In this document: one piece after another, positions 43,441 to 56,700 of the stretch
Layout: each line of letters begins with the position of its first letter
How positions within the stretch are numbered: position 1 is the stretch's first letter
Assembly: GCA_047967505.1 (NCBI GenBank)
Contig: CM106539.1
Length of the DNA: 64,000 nt
DNA from: Dipteris shenzhenensis
Lineage: Eukaryota; Polypodiophyta; Polypodiopsida; Gleicheniales
Reading direction: 5' to 3' (one strand)
Made by a program: the position numbers and the translations under genes
The notes under the pieces: generated by a model
Told to the model about the DNA's origin: nothing
Seen by the model: only the letters and a program-made list of their open reading frames with translations
Database searches by the model: none

Positions 43441-44916
43441 CATAAAAGCCCAAGTACCCGATGAACTTGCCCTGTGCAATTCCTCAGCATACTAGGCTAT
43501 TTCAGGGTCAGTGGGTGGTATCCCTCAACAATAGAAATTGCTATGTAGAGATTTATTACTTCCAAAAAGTGCAGGCTGACGCAGAGCGTGACACCATTTC
43601 AAATGCAGAGTTTATCACTATTTGCAGAGAGTACCACCTTTGCAAACTTGCTAATTAGAGAGTACAGGAATCTTGTTCCAAAGACTAGCTAATTTTCTCC
43701 CTTTCACAAAAGGCCACCTATTTCAGTAGGCAAAGGAATCGCTGCACTGTTCATCAGCACCATCTTTCAATTTCAGAAATGCTTGAATAGAATCTTCCCA
43801 TTGAATGCATTTCACTTTGATGGCAGTGCGAGTTGCATTCATGAAAATACCATCGTATATACGTGTAAAACATATCCTTTTGATACCAATATGAATATAC
43901 GCTCCATCGAGAATTTCACAGCTTTGTGTTAAGCAAATCCTTTCCTTGATATAATTATGTACAGTTGAGCTAAAATACCTATGTTGCAAACTCACAAAGT
44001 AATAGTAAGTGCTCTCAAAGTTTAACATGCATCAATGTGAAATCTGTCCTAACCTCTGAAAGCTGTATTTCATTTCTGCAAGATTAATCCAGATTATGGT
44101 CAAGTTAGTGAGCATATAGAACAATAACAGCTACAAACCCTTTCCTTACAACTCTGTATCGAAGCAGTGTGAAGAATCCATCATATTATGGAGTAGAGTT
44201 TCTATGCATCAAATCTCCATGAACAGTGTTCTTAAGTCCTGAAGAAGTTCTACAATTCTGCTTCCCGGGCAGTCTTCTTTTCATCATGTGCCATTGTTGA
44301 AAATGAAACCTCTCCCACAGTATTCAAGAAGATGTCTCCCCTTCTCTCCAGTGAATTCTCACACTCCCTTTTAGATCCCTATCCATATAGAGTTTTGTTA
44401 GAGTTGGTCACCTTCTGTCTGTCAGTTAGGGAGAGAGAGCTTCTCTGTGGGTGTGCCCACCCAGAGAGAGTAGTAGTATTTGTGTCTTTTCTCAGCACAT
44501 TTCTGCAGGCTAGGTGGAGGTCTCGCCAGGGCACAATGCCAGCATTAGAGGCTGAGCAGTTGGGCCTGGTTGTGGCTGAGCAGTTTGGCCAGGTGGGACT
44601 AATAAGCAGATTACAAAAAAGAGAAACCCCTTGTCCCTAATCAGAACGAAAAGAGATTTCCCAGTTAGGTAACTGTATTAAGGAACTTAGATATGATCAT
44701 ATTCTAGAGTAGGCAATTCTTGCGATATATGAGGTATACGCAAAGACCAACAACAACAGCTGAACTTCCATTTCTGCCACTCTTTGTCCCCCGGGTTTTC
44801 AATGAATAAGATATATACTTATTGGAACTCATAAAATACAGTCATGATGTGTGCCTTCAGAAGAACAATATTTTAATCATGAAAGCCTTCATTCAGCTTT
44901 GGTCAAGTTTACTTAC
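43441..44916. other. Intron 5 of the TMEM135-like gene (start), no exon found
   Basis: This lies downstream of the donor GTAAGT at 44,916 on the minus strand. I looked for the expected C-terminal exons (a conserved small-residue helix followed by a Gly/Leu-rich segment and Lys/Arg-rich motif) and did not find them. Short frames on both strands are unassigned. Confidence 0.5.
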
Positions 44917-45053
44917 TTTGTAACAAATGCTTTGTAACTGGTGATCATAGCAGGAACAAAATAAAAAGGAGCATAAAGCAGCAATGACCGCAAATACGAT
45001 GGTCCCAAGGAAGAAAAGATATGTGAAATGCAGTCTTGATTTCCATGTATCAT
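44917..45053 (-). CDS. TMEM135-like gene, exon 5
   Basis: 137 bases. Acceptor AAATACCAG, donor GTAAGT. Encodes MIHGNQDCISHIFSSLGPSY and a hydrophobic LRSLLLYAPFYFVPAM, ending FVTK. Intron 4 before it is only 133 bases. Confidence 0.82.
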
Positions 45054-48000
45054 CTGGTATTTGCAATATAAAAAAATTTACATTTGTATAATTCGATTAT
45101 AGAGACAATGGATACCAAAGATGCAAAAGGGTGAAGAGGATTGAATTGTGTATAAGAAGCTTTCAAAATGAGATGATGGCCCTTACAGTGCATGGTACTC
45201 TCATATTCGGATCAAGATGAACATGATAACCCTTCGATTTGTAATAGTCTCTAATTAATGTTAAGCTTGTCAATGGATTTCCTAGTGCCAAATCTTTGAT
45301 TCCTCTCACAATAGGAGTGGTTTTCCCACTGTGTTTTGTGAGGAAAGAAATATATGATGCTGGCAAGCTCTCTGGATATAACACCCACGAAGATCTGCAG
45401 TACAAGAGACATTATTCAAATGTTAATACTACATTGGAGCCAAAATTGCACAATGTGAGAGCACAAAACGGTGTCAGAACAAAATGTTAACAAGGCAGAT
45501 CCTGCCTGCTGGTTCACCACCGAAACCATTCAGAAAAAATGATTATCCTAGCACCTCTTCTGATAAAGCCTTGATACTGTAGAATTGTGCTCCATATGAC
45601 TTGTCCTTTAGAAAAGGGAGTATGAACAAGCTTTGATTAAAGGGGTGGTTATATCAGAATCAAAATTGGATTTGGAAAAGGGATGGAGAAAAAGAAGAAT
45701 ATAAACTCACTGTAAAGTACATAGATGGAAAAGAGAGATGGAGAAAAAGAAGACTAAAGATTCACTGTAAAGTATAGGTGATCTCACAACATAATTGAGC
45801 TAAAACAGACCAATATCCTGAGACACAATCCAATAAGACTCATTTACTTTACACAGCAGAGGCAAAAACTCTCTTTTCTTGTACAATGGAAAGCAAGTCC
45901 TCACACCAACTTAGTCTAGTCCTCACAAGTGCATTGGCTAGTGTGTTCGTTTACACATCCAAACACGTAATGAGATCTGCAAACCTAGACAAGGCAATGT
46001 TCATTGAGAGCCTGTCATATGAGCATCCTTCTGTTAAAAGAGAGGAAAAAAAACATGATTGTGCCCTGTATATAAGTGTCAAACATTTGGTGACAACCCA
46101 TATATATTATGGAGTACGTATTATGATGTTTAACACTATTTTCCGTATACTTGTGCCTAGTATAGTCTACTTCCATTTTTGGCAACAAATTGTCAAAAAA
46201 TGGGTATAAATCACATTTTAGTCAAATATTTGGCTATATATTTTTATTTTGGCGCTATATTTCCGCCTAGAAATCTTTGGGGGTGCTAAGTTTGTGAAAT
46301 TTCGCCCCAAAAAAATACACTGGTTATGCACCCTCTAGGCTGATGGCCAAGAACATAGGATGACCAAAATAATTGCACGGTTGCAACCTTCGTTATAGTG
46401 TGCAAAGAAACATATATGAAAGTACATCCTCCAGATCTAGAAAAGAAAAAGAAACCAAAACCCCTACCAATCACCCAAGATGGAGAGAGTAATGTTAATC
46501 ACACCTCAATCTCCGATCCTGAAACCAAGCCTTGAGGAAATCCTGGCTGCTCATGAATCTCTGTAACAATGAAATAAAGCATAAAAGACAAACGTCCAGA
46601 TAGAAGAAAGAATCTATGAAGTGCCAGTAACGTGAACACCCGACACACCAAAGAATTGTAGCCTTGTAAATGGTACATATAGTATGCTTGTTTCAGCAAG
46701 CTTAAACAATCAATTTTTTGGCAGAGGGGAGTTAGCATATCTGCCCCTATTCAGAATAGGTTTATCTATCATCACTCAGTATGGCAATGTACAAAACAGA
46801 CATCGGTAATTTGCTCCAGAGGTAACATGAGCCACCTTTCTTGCAAAAGTCTACATTGGACATTCACATCCATTGTCTGATTTCAGATATTTGCTTGATT
46901 GTGATGTTGGAGAGACCCTATTGATCCCTTTCGGAAATATATCTCCTCCAATCATAACTTTCTTCCAATGTGTGCAAACTGGTGCCTACTCTTTCAAGAA
47001 ACTTCTAAAACCACATGATGGAGTACAAATGGACCTCAAGGAGAAGATACTCTAAAAAATTTGGGGGGACTCGGAATCATTGATCCAAAGATGCAGAGCT
47101 GTGCCTTTTTGGGGAACCTTATTGTTCAGGGCCTGAAACCATGGATTAAGTCCCGAAAGCTTATAACATGATATTCTCAGGAATATTCTGCCATCTAGTG
47201 GGTTATGGTAGCCCTTGCCCTAATGGTTCTTTATGGATGCCCTACCCCTGATCATGAGCCTGGTCAAGACTTAGCGACTTCGATTGCTTCACCGGCCTAC
47301 ATGCTGAGGAAGTCTTTATGAAGGGGCTTGAAATCACCCAAGTATCCCATCACAAGGCACAAATCCTCCCTTGCATTTGAGGCATCACAGGCTTGCACAT
47401 CTGGGTTGCTTGCAACCTTGTGATGGGCAGACGGTAGATCCAACAAACAGCCTCCCCGGCAGGCCTTTCGCTTGACATGGACTCCATATGAGAGCAAGGC
47501 CAGAAGGATCGAGTAGGGCATCTGAGCATCTGTAGAATTAGCCACTATGAGCTTTTAACACATTAAAGGATGAGATATGCGATGGTTGTATAGTCCCTCA
47601 ACTAGCTCCTTGCAGCTGCTCCAGGCAGTGAGCCAGAAACTATGTGAACCAGTATGCAAGGGGCTGACCTGGAGGCACTCTAGTGTATATATATCTAGAT
47701 GAATCCAAGAACAAGCCCAAACTCTGCATTTTCAATCTCTTGGCAGTCACTCATAAACTCCATCCCACATAGCATTCTAGGTGGACACCTAATCGCCACT
47801 TCATCTCTCAAGCTCAATCAAAAGTTCCTATTTTGACCAAAAAAGAGTCCTCCCGCCCTCCTCCCGCTTACAAGGAATCTTTAAACAATTAAAACATAGG
47901 CAAAACTCAAGCTTCACCTTTGTTGCCATTGAATTAGTAGAATCAGACAGGGCATGACATATGAAACATCAGAAAGACTTGTTCAGAAGAAAAGGAACAT

Positions 48001-51000
48001 GCACTACCTCACGAAACATACAGGTGGGTAATGGTGGTGAAGATGCCATTAGGGAATGAAGTCATGCGAGAGATAAAATTATTTAGAAGCGGAAAGGAGT
48101 TCTCTATTGAAGCTTTATTTTCTTGTTCAGCTATTTGTACTTGCAATTGTCTTATGTTTCTTCTCCTGTAAACTGCAGTAACATAAGCTACTTTACCAAC
48201 TCCTCTTTTAGAATTAATTGATCTGTACATATATGATCGTATGCCTCCAGATCAATCCGCTTGTCCTTGCAAAGGCACGATGCTGTTTCATTGTGATGCA
48301 CCCAATGAGTCTTCCTAGGCAAAAGAAAAGCTTAGATAGAAAAGAAGTAACCCCCCCGCTTAAACTCCAACTGGGTCAAAGCTCCGAAATGTGATACGGC
48401 GAAAACATCAATACACACCTATCTAGGGACATGACTAAACTGATCCTCTGCAAATGAAGCAAACAGCGCAGTTTTAACTTTACATGAGAAACAGAGCAGT
48501 TTTGTAGCTAAGCTCCGACACGCATGGCAAGGGCCAGCTAACTCTGATACAAACTAATACAAGTATAAACTTACAACGACGACCGGATATTTGAAATCTG
48601 ATACCGTTCATTGGAAACAGAAATGGACTCAACTCTGAATGACCAGAAGCAAGCATGTTCACACAAAACGCGGCCCTGTCGGACGTAAACAGTTTTTCAT
48701 TCGTGGTACCCAGTCTTAAACTTACAAGATCTGAGATGAAGACAAGCACATGAGGAACGTATCGCCGTGCTGCCAGCCAAAAGGACGGAAGAGCCATGCA
48801 ACGCTCTTACTCCGCATTCCACATCGAATTGCAAGAACAAGAGCACGAAGGAGGAGATATACAGCCAAGCTGGTGTGGCGATTGCGTTTCCCTGTGAGCA
48901 GTAAGGAAGGTCCTGCTACAGCACCAGCAAGCAAAGCCCGCCACCTTGCAGTTCTGCACTATCCATGCATTACAAACAATCAATGAATTTACGTGCTTTC
49001 CATAATTCAAACTAGATTAGCAATACTACCAATCCATGAATTACGTCCTATCCATAATTCAAACTGCTAATTCTTTCTACAAATTTGCCATTCAAAATAG
49101 ATAGATTAAGAAATTAAAAGCAAGATTAGGAGCCTTCCATTCACAAATGAATTACGTGCTATCATTGCTTCTTTCTACAAGTTTGCAATAACAAGTGTCA
49201 AGTCTCCATTCAAGATGCTTCCTTTAATCCACAGTTTATTGAAAGAAAAGATGCTTAGATAGATAGATTAACAAATTATAAACAAGGTTATCAACCTAAT
49301 GAAAATTATAAACAAGGTTATCAACCTAATGAAAATTAATAGGCTCTTATCGAATTCCTCCATTCATGTATACTTCCCCTCTACCTATTCTATAGGTCCT
49401 TAATCTCAAGAAATTAGTGTCTCATATAACTTAGGAGAAAGGTGATTGAAAATGCCTTTATTTTTCAATTGGGTGAAAAGGCAAAGTACCCCAATTAAGC
49501 AAACGTCCCCTTCTATCTTTTTGACTAATTAATGTAACATTTTTGAATTATTTTCAATAAGGGGGGACTTGTGAATTATGGGATACGGTATCAAGGGTAA
49601 GTATCTCAAAAAGCCGTTGATCGTATCAACTACTATGGGGTGCATGGTGATGTTTCTTTTTAATTTTTGACAGCCTTTATAAATTATAAAAATATTTCAT
49701 TAAGTGTTGAAATGCAAAGAGGAGAGGGGTGAAATGCGAGAAGAGGAATGCAAAAAAGGAGAGGGGTGCAAGAGTGGTGAAAAAGTGGGGCAATTCACTG
49801 AAGGGGCAAATTAATTAGGGACCCAAAAAGTGGAGGGGAGTCCTTGTCCATAGGCCTAGTATAAAGCCCAAGGCATGTGTTTAATAAAGGCCTACCAAGG
49901 CTTGAGAGCTCCTCAATCACTAACTAATATTAATCTACAAAAAATGGAAGAGGGTCTTGTTCATGTCACTCTGATACCCTTCAAGATCGTCCTTTCAACA
50001 CCCTTGTAAATTTTTGAATTGGTAAAGAGTTCCAAGAGACGTATGAAAGAGCATACATCAACCACCAAGATTTTGGAACTTTAGTTAGAGAGGATGATGC
50101 CTTGTGGACCTTAGTTTAGGGAGGTTGGAGGGGTTGTCCTATTTTAACATTTTCTTCTGTGTGTGCCACAATAGTAAGAGGAATTTATTTAAAGAAGCCT
50201 AGAAGGTTGATGACACTCAAAAATATAAAATTTGGAGGTGCATCTACATATATAATGGATCATTGACAAAGCTATATTAAGGAGTAGCCTTGATGGGCAA
50301 GAATAGTACATATACATATATTGTTATATGTATGTATATATATATATATATAAACAACTGCACTTACATTGAGAAATATGAAATCCCATAACTAATCTAC
50401 AAATCCCAAACGAATGAATTGTATGCCATTAATCTTGTCTTGTAATAATAATAATAGAAGCAAACCACCGTGCTAGTGGTAGTTATATTCCTAGTGTACA
50501 ACCAACCACTGTGCTAGCGACGACCAACCACCACGCTAGTGGCAGTTAATTTTCGGGTGGAGCCATTTTTGGGTGTAGCGATTGGTTGTATCCAAGCAAA
50601 CATTGACCCATGTAATAATAGAAGCAAACACAAAGGCACGACACATCAAACAAAGTTGGATCCATGGTAGCTTGCTATGCTAATTTGGCTTTCAGCCAAA
50701 AGGGGGGGCGGGGTTCCAAAATATTGTGCCCTTTCAAAATTTGAGTTTCATCCATCAATAAGCACTGGTTTTCATTGCATGATATAAGGCATGTTTTCAA
50801 GTTCAATCCCCAAAACATACAAAATAGCTACCTTGCTTTCTGACATTGTACACTAAAATATGTCTTCATTCAATTAGAATGATTGTAGAGGCCGCATTTT
50901 ATTAGAATGATTGTAGAGACTTTATTGTTGCAGAATGATTAGCGTATGACTTTATTATAGAAGCTTTATTTTAATTAGAATGATTGTGGAGACTTTACTG

Positions 51001-54000
51001 TAGAAGCATTAGAAATGATTGTAGAGATGTCATAAGTGGATTGTAGAGGTGCCCATATGGTTCAAGTAGAGGGAGAAGACTTCTTGGAAAATGGCAAAAT
51101 AGCAAGCTAGTGAGATGGAATCTCTCCTACAAAAGCTCCAAGGTGCTCTTATGCAGTATGGTTTAGGTGAATAGATATCATTAAAGTGGTGTGAAGACAT
51201 TGGATTTATTGATAGAATTAATATTTCTAAAATACCTTAGCACACGATATTGTCAAATGGGAATTTCGAGACGAATAAGGGTTGGAGCATTTAGTATCTC
51301 TCTCCCACATGCTCGAAGGTACTCCTACGCAATATGGCTTATGAAAATAGAGGTCCTTAAAGTGGTGTGAGACATTGGATCTATTAATACAATAAATCTT
51401 CCTCAAATATCTTTGCACATGGTATTCTCAAATGCGAATTTTGAGACTAATAGGGGCGGGGACATTGTATTTATTGATAGAATAGATCTTCCTAAGGCAT
51501 CTTAGCACACAATATTCTCAAATGGGAATTTTTAGACTAATAGGGGTGGGGATATTTAGTATCAAAGAATGGGGGCATGTGAGCCTGCATCTTCCAGCTA
51601 AAGACAATGAAGGGGAGAGGGAGAGGGCCAAGGAGCACATGGATAATAATAGGGGTGGTGATATAGAGTGGAGGGACCATGGATCATGGAATACAAAATT
51701 TCAAGTTTCTTCACACCTGTTATAAAGAACACGTGCAACCTAAAAAGGGGTGGTGGAAAATGTGACCCCCTCAAAATCCACCCATGTACTGGGTGCTCAA
51801 ATTCTAAACATAATCAAGGTGGTTAGAAGGCTTATGTATCTTTAGTGCCACATTGAGGGGTGCCCATTATGCCACTAAAACTCCTCATTAACGCCCTTTA
51901 TCTATTCCTTGTTAGTCAACTATTCTAAATCTCCCATAATGCCAAGATGATTTTGACATCAAAAGGCAATTGTGGGACACTTGTTGTTTCTAACTTTTCA
52001 CTAGAAATCGATCAATTCAAATATTGGAATACCAAATGGATATTTGGAGTATTGTTTCCTAAATTATGATACATTTGTAACTATAATAAACTCGTGATAC
52101 ATTAAAAGAAATGTTTCTCACAGAGATCATATCTCATGTTTTGATTTTTCTCAATTATGTTCATTCAATGCGTTTTTATCAAAGTGTGTTTGTGGCTTAA
52201 TATGATGCCACCTATGTTTGTAAAATGAAATGTTCCTCACATGTTTTTGTGTTTTGGATGTCATCCCTATAAACAAGAGTGCTTGGTAACCAATTAAGCT
52301 CTTATATTAGTTACATGTACCTATACTCTCCCTCTTGGTATTTTTTAGAATGTATGATTCATATTCATATCTCATAAGCTAATGACACGTGTTTTATTTT
52401 GTCCCATGCTTATGTGCTAATTGGTACTGTGTTAGGAGTTTACCAATATCTTTGCCTTTAATTGCTACTTCTATGAGCTATATTTTGAAAGGAGCGATGA
52501 GAAATTTCATACCTCTTTTGTCCCATAAGAGCTATAATAAGCTCATCCATTATTGAGAATATACTTGCAAATGACCCCAAAAACAAGCCATATTGAAGAA
52601 CCTCCTTTACATCTCTCATGGCCTTTGATTGTATATCTTTGTATCTACAAACAACAAAAGATAAATTTAGAGATTTTTGAGCTTTAAAAACCTTTTTAAA
52701 AAGAAATATTTATTCAAATTCACCCGTTAGTTCACAATATGAGTATTTCTCCAAGTATTCTTTATCAATAGTATGTAATATTTGATGCCATTAATAAGAT
52801 TTTAAGGCTAACACATAGGTTTTCAAAACTCCACTAATTGTGACTACTTAAATATTTAAAGTACTTTAAAAAATCTAATGCACAGGATATTGCACAAGAC
52901 AATGGTGTTAATCATAGCAACCTTAATAGTATGACCCTCTTTCTCTAGTGTTCTACACGAGCATGCATTTTTAACTTTTGCATATATTATGTTGTATAGT
53001 TACATATATATGCTTTGCAAGGGAAATGTAATAGCTTAAAAAGGTGCATGCAATCTAGAATCCCAAGTTAGGAAATAAATCTATAATCCACTATGGTTTA
53101 GTATTTACATAAGTGAATTTTTACAACCAACTTGAAGAACCACTACTTTCTCACTAAGTATTAAGTGAGAGCCTGCTTGCCTTTTGCCTAGGACTTAGCC
53201 CTTTTTATGTTGTGGCAATGACCATTCCAATTAACTTCCTATCATATAAAATTATCGATCTCCCTAACCTTGACATTATACTTGACATAATTAGTGGGTG
53301 ATGGTTGGCATTAAATTGCACATAGAGGCAAGCAATACTTAGATTCCATTGCAATTTAACTTTACCATAGCATTTCAATTTGAAATGTTGAGGTCTTGGA
53401 GCCTTCACTTTTCCCTAAATGTGTTTACCCATTTGCCTTCATAAGACTTGGTTTTGGTTACCTTGTCCTCATTAGAACTAGGATTTAGAATCCTCATGAA
53501 AATGCCTTTTCATGCCATTTTCTATGTGCATAATTCCCTAATGGCCCCCACCTATTCCATTGTGCCTCCTTGTTGGATGTTACAATGTTTTTGCTTTGTG
53601 CTTACCCATATTCCACTACAGCTCTTTACTATTTTAAGATCCTAGCTCATTTAATTGGAAATCGTCATGCTAAGAATTGTTATACAATTTGGAGTAGATA
53701 AACCTTACTAAACTTTGTAGTATTAGGAGCCTATTGGACAATTGTAATGCGGCGATTGACAGATAGTAGAGCATTTGCCAAAGATCATCACAAATGGAAG
53801 GCTATGAGTAGCAATTTGTCTTCTCCACATGCTATAGGGAGTTATGTTTTTCTCTTCTCATTGTGATTCAATGTTCAAAAGGCCCCAATCATTATGTTTG
53901 CTTCGATACTAGTGAAACATCACCAGGAAGAGAAGCCTTCCTCAAATTAACCACCCAACTATTGCCTGCTACTTCTCTTGAACTTGCTTGCCACTTAGCA

Positions 54001-56277
54001 TCCATATAGGTGTGATCTTTCCATTTAGGGATCTAGTATCTTCAGTCTATCTTCTGGGCTATGGCTATGACCATTACCTTCCCATCATATAAAGACTATC
54101 AAGCCCTCATGGTTTCCTTGACCTTGATGTTATAGTTGACATAAGAGTGGAGAGGTCTTCTAAGTGGGTGATGAGTGGGTGTTCTTCTTGAACAAGTGAA
54201 AATGTATTGTCATGCCATTTTCTATGTGCATAACCCCCTTAGAATGGCTCTCATCCAATTCCCTTATTTATACTTCCCACCTACCTATTCTGAAGGCCCT
54301 TATTTTCAACAAATTATTCCATATATATCTTAAACTAAGGAGAAAGTGAGTGAAAAGGTATCTATTTTTTAAATTATTGCTTAGGTGAAAAGGTGGACTA
54401 CCCAAATAAGCGAAGGTCAAAGGGATAGTTTTTAAATTATAAGCAAAGGGAGGACTTGAACTCAAGACATCCATTACCACTTACAAGGACTTACCACTAG
54501 GCTGCATGAATTAGAGGTTAAAAAGGAAGAAAGTATGAGGGTTTTGAATTCTTACCCTTATAAGTAAGAGGGAATGGGGTCCTTTTCCTCATGAATAGAG
54601 GACTTGTGTCCTCATTAATCACTCTCCTCTTCCCTTTTTTGCTAATTGATACACTTTGCATTAGTTTGTTGATTCATACTTGCATCTAAGGCAAAACCTA
54701 ATTGAAAAGGCTTTTATTTTTTAATGGAAAATTCAATTGATTTCTTAGGTAAAAAGGTTTTGATAGCCCAATTTACTTAGGTCCAAGTGATAACTTTAAA
54801 ATTTTGTTTTTACCCATGGAGAAGGTCCTTCCATCAGCTTTTTTGTAAAACCATAAAACAATAATATATTCCATTCAAAACGGCCAAAAGGCGACTATAA
54901 GAGAGGTAGGAGAGTAATCTCCCTCCCATAAACTTTGCAAAGAAAACCACAAGACAGGCTTAGGTGGGGAGAAACAATCAATCCCCAACCTCTCAAGAAC
55001 AATAAAGACCCCTACAACCTGTTGTAGAAGAAGCTCAATATGTTAATGGGAGTGGCGAAAGCTCTCGAATGTCCATTAGTTTGCCCAGATGTTGTAAGCA
55101 AGCTATTATAAAAGGGTTTTAAATTCACCTCTTTACAATCCCTCCCCTAAACTCCCTATAACATCACTCCCCTCCTACTAATTAATTCAATTTGAATTCT
55201 TTTCGATTAAGGTTTTTTTCAACGCTTGACTAGAGGTTGTGCATACCCCTAAAGCTAGTCCATTATAGCGATGTGGGCATTTCAGTAATGTCTATAGCGG
55301 AAGCCTTGGTTTAGCCTTAGGATATGACTGGGAGATGAGGGCCTACTCTCACATCCTACGGGGATGTTTTGCTTTCAAAATGCCTTTCTACAGCAACATG
55401 CACAGTATCACCCACCTTTCATAAGCAATCCTTCTCATTGCATCATCTCTCTCTTTCCTCTTACAACTTGTGATGGCTGGACAACAGCTTTACTCGATGA
55501 GAAGAAACGCAGAAAAATAACGAAGTTTGTTGAGAAGAAGAAGAAGAAGAAGAAGATAGTATTCTTCATATCACAGCGCATAGCCAGCATTCTACGAGCC
55601 AGATAGACACTTTTGCGACAAATTGAACGAGCTATCACTGAACGAGAGGGACACGCACGGAGCGTGCCTAGGACCAAAGGGAGAGCTATGGATGGAGTGT
55701 TCAAAGTTTACCTCTTTGCTTTGAGGAGCGAGAGGATGGAGAGTACCGAGAGGCCACTTCTCACGCCTGCTCCAAGCGCTATTCCCTTCCAGCAAGCGTT
55801 CACGCACCGCAGTAGAGCCTTATCTTTTCGCTGCTGCTCCTCTTTTCCCTTGCATTTCGCAGCAGCAACTGAGAGCTCAATGTCTTCTCCCCCGCACATC
55901 GACCCAGCAGCGTCGCTAGACCACGAACCGAACGATGACAATGCAGACGAGGTGCCATCGCTTAGAGAATCCGAAGAGGTCGAAGACGGAGACGAAGACC
56001 ACGACCGGCTGGGGCTTTTGTTCCACGAATTATCCTCGCTTTTGGCCTGCTTTTTCATGGCGATGAACGAGGCTTCCCCTTGAAATGTCATATATTCCCT
56101 CCATGTGTATTCCTTGGCATCACCTGTATAACCTTTATCCTTCAGATTCCATTGTGTGGAGTTTCCATGCTGCAATCCCTCGTGCAGTAGAAGCTTACGA
56201 ACTTCGGTGGCGGCCAACTGCGGTTTGTCTGTAACAAGTCGTCCGTTGGCGTCATAAGGGTCTGTCATCGGCTCCAT
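44917..56277 (-). CDS. TMEM135-like membrane protein gene, 5 exons, C-terminus not in view
   Basis: Exons: 56,277-55,712, 52,644-52,513, 48,953-48,726, 45,394-45,187 and 45,053-44,917, total 1,271 bases (423 codons plus two). All junctions have GT-AG and matching phases (introns 1, 2, 3 and 5 phase 2; intron 4 phase 0). ATG at 56,277 is preceded by an in-frame TAG. The product has a Ser/acidic-rich N-terminus, then CVNACWKGIALGAG, YGLFLGSFASIFSIMDEL, AGPSLLLTGKRNRHTSLAVY, YPESLPASYISFLTKHSGK, DPNMRVPCTMIHGNQDC and a hydrophobic LLLYAPFYFVPAM. These match what I recall of plant TMEM135-like proteins annotated in the Tim17/Tim22/Tim23/Pmp24 group (for example Arabidopsis At5g51150). Animal TMEM135 is linked to peroxisomes and mitochondrial dynamics; the plant role is unclear. 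The last exon(s) are missing. No stop or frameshift occurs in any exon, so the gene looks under selection. Confidence 0.8.
45187..45394 (-). CDS. TMEM135-like gene, exon 4
   Basis: 208 bases. Acceptor TTGTACTGCAG, donor GTAAGG. Encodes YPESLPASYISFLTKHSGK, GIKDLALGNPL and YHVHLDPNMRVPCT. It joins exon 3 in phase 2. Confidence 0.85.
45395..48725 (-). other. Intron 3 of the TMEM135-like gene (3.3 kb)
   Basis: No exon or retroelement domain recognised. A minus-strand frame at 47,297-47,545 has ordinary composition (LDLPSAHHKVASNPDVQACD) but no known domain. A 56-base pseudo-exon at 46,505-46,560 fits splice consensus but would break the frame. Confidence 0.7.
48726..48953 (-). CDS. TMEM135-like gene, exon 3
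   Basis: 228 bases. Acceptor ATAGTGCAG, donor GTAAGT. Encodes ARWRALLAGAVAGPSLLLTG, TSLAVYLLLRALVLAIRCG and WQHGDTFLMCLSSSQIL. This is the most conserved part of the family and the main basis for the assignment. Confidence 0.85.
48954..52512 (-). other. Intron 2 of the TMEM135-like gene (3.6 kb)
   Basis: AT-rich. Contains an AT microsatellite at about 50,327-50,353, an AAT run near 50,446, short degenerate repeats of agaatgattgtagagactttatt (50,875-51,035) and three degenerate copies of a segment of about 130 bp (51,180-51,560). One perfect local duplication (aaattataaacaaggttatcaacctaatg) starts at about 49,275. No exon. Confidence 0.7.
52513..52644 (-). CDS. TMEM135-like gene, exon 2
   Basis: 132 bases. 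Acceptor TTGTTTGTAG, donor GTATGA. Encodes KAMRDVKEVLQYGLFLGSF and a DEL motif, ending GQKR. Confidence 0.82.
52645..55711 (-). other. Intron 1 of the TMEM135-like gene (3.1 kb)
   Basis: AT-rich, no coding domain. (GAA)7 at 55,536-55,557 on the plus strand. Segments around 53,440-53,530 and 54,180-54,250 share ttcatgccattttctatgtgcataa, suggesting an old dispersed or local duplication. Confidence 0.7.
55712..56277 (-). CDS. TMEM135-like gene, exon 1
   Basis: Starts MEPMTDPYDANGRLVTDK. Contains a long Ser/Asp-rich segment, a Lys-rich stretch and a first hydrophobic segment (GIALGAGVRSGLSVLSILSL), ending KAKR at donor GTAAAC. A frame on the opposite strand (55,613-56,083) is its shadow. Confidence 0.8.
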
Positions 56278-56700
56278 TACACCTGACCCTTGCAGTGCTA
56301 CGGTAGCGAGCAACTAAAATGGCACTCTGAACAAATCTAGAGCTCCACGACGATGGGAGGTACCCTCAACCCCACCCTGTGGGCTGCTGAGCGCCGTCTG
56401 TACTTCTATCTTCATGTTGTTCCGCCTGCAGGTTTGGTTGACATCTATTTGTTATGTTTTCTTGTTGGGTGATAGGTGGTGGAGTGGCAATGCGAGTAAT
56501 GCAAGCGGACGGTGAACCCGACATTGCGCGAAGCGGAGGGAACGAAGAAGGGAAGGCAAAATCGAAGCAGGTAGAGACAAGGTGTCTCCTTGTAAAATCC
56601 TCTCCGCGACAAGAGAGCACTCTCACACCCAGATCAGTGGTAGCAAACCGTTAAGAAACCTTCGTTTTGGCCTCACTTCCTGATTCAGCCTTGACCATGC
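56278..56700 (-). promoter_or_regulatory. 5' flank and probable 5' UTR of the TMEM135-like gene
   Basis: Upstream of ATG 56,277 on the minus strand. No clear TATA box. A frame at 56,626-56,366 (86 codons) could be an upstream ORF if transcription starts further out; there is no evidence for that. Extent of the UTR is unknown. Confidence 0.35.

Noticed and set aside
46505-46560. A 56-base minus-strand candidate exon with good AG and GT borders between exons 3 and 4 of the TMEM135-like gene
   Set aside because: Exon 3 joins exon 4 directly in phase and matches the family pattern. Including this piece would shift the frame and create a stop.
47297-47545. A minus-strand frame of 82 codons in intron 3
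   Set aside because: Ordinary composition but no domain, no matching splice phase and no homology I recognise.
55613-56083. A 156-codon plus-strand frame
   Set aside because: It is antisense to exon 1 of the TMEM135-like gene, which has splice and family support.
56366-56626. A possible upstream ORF of the TMEM135-like gene
   Set aside because: The transcript start is unknown and the peptide shows no conserved pattern.
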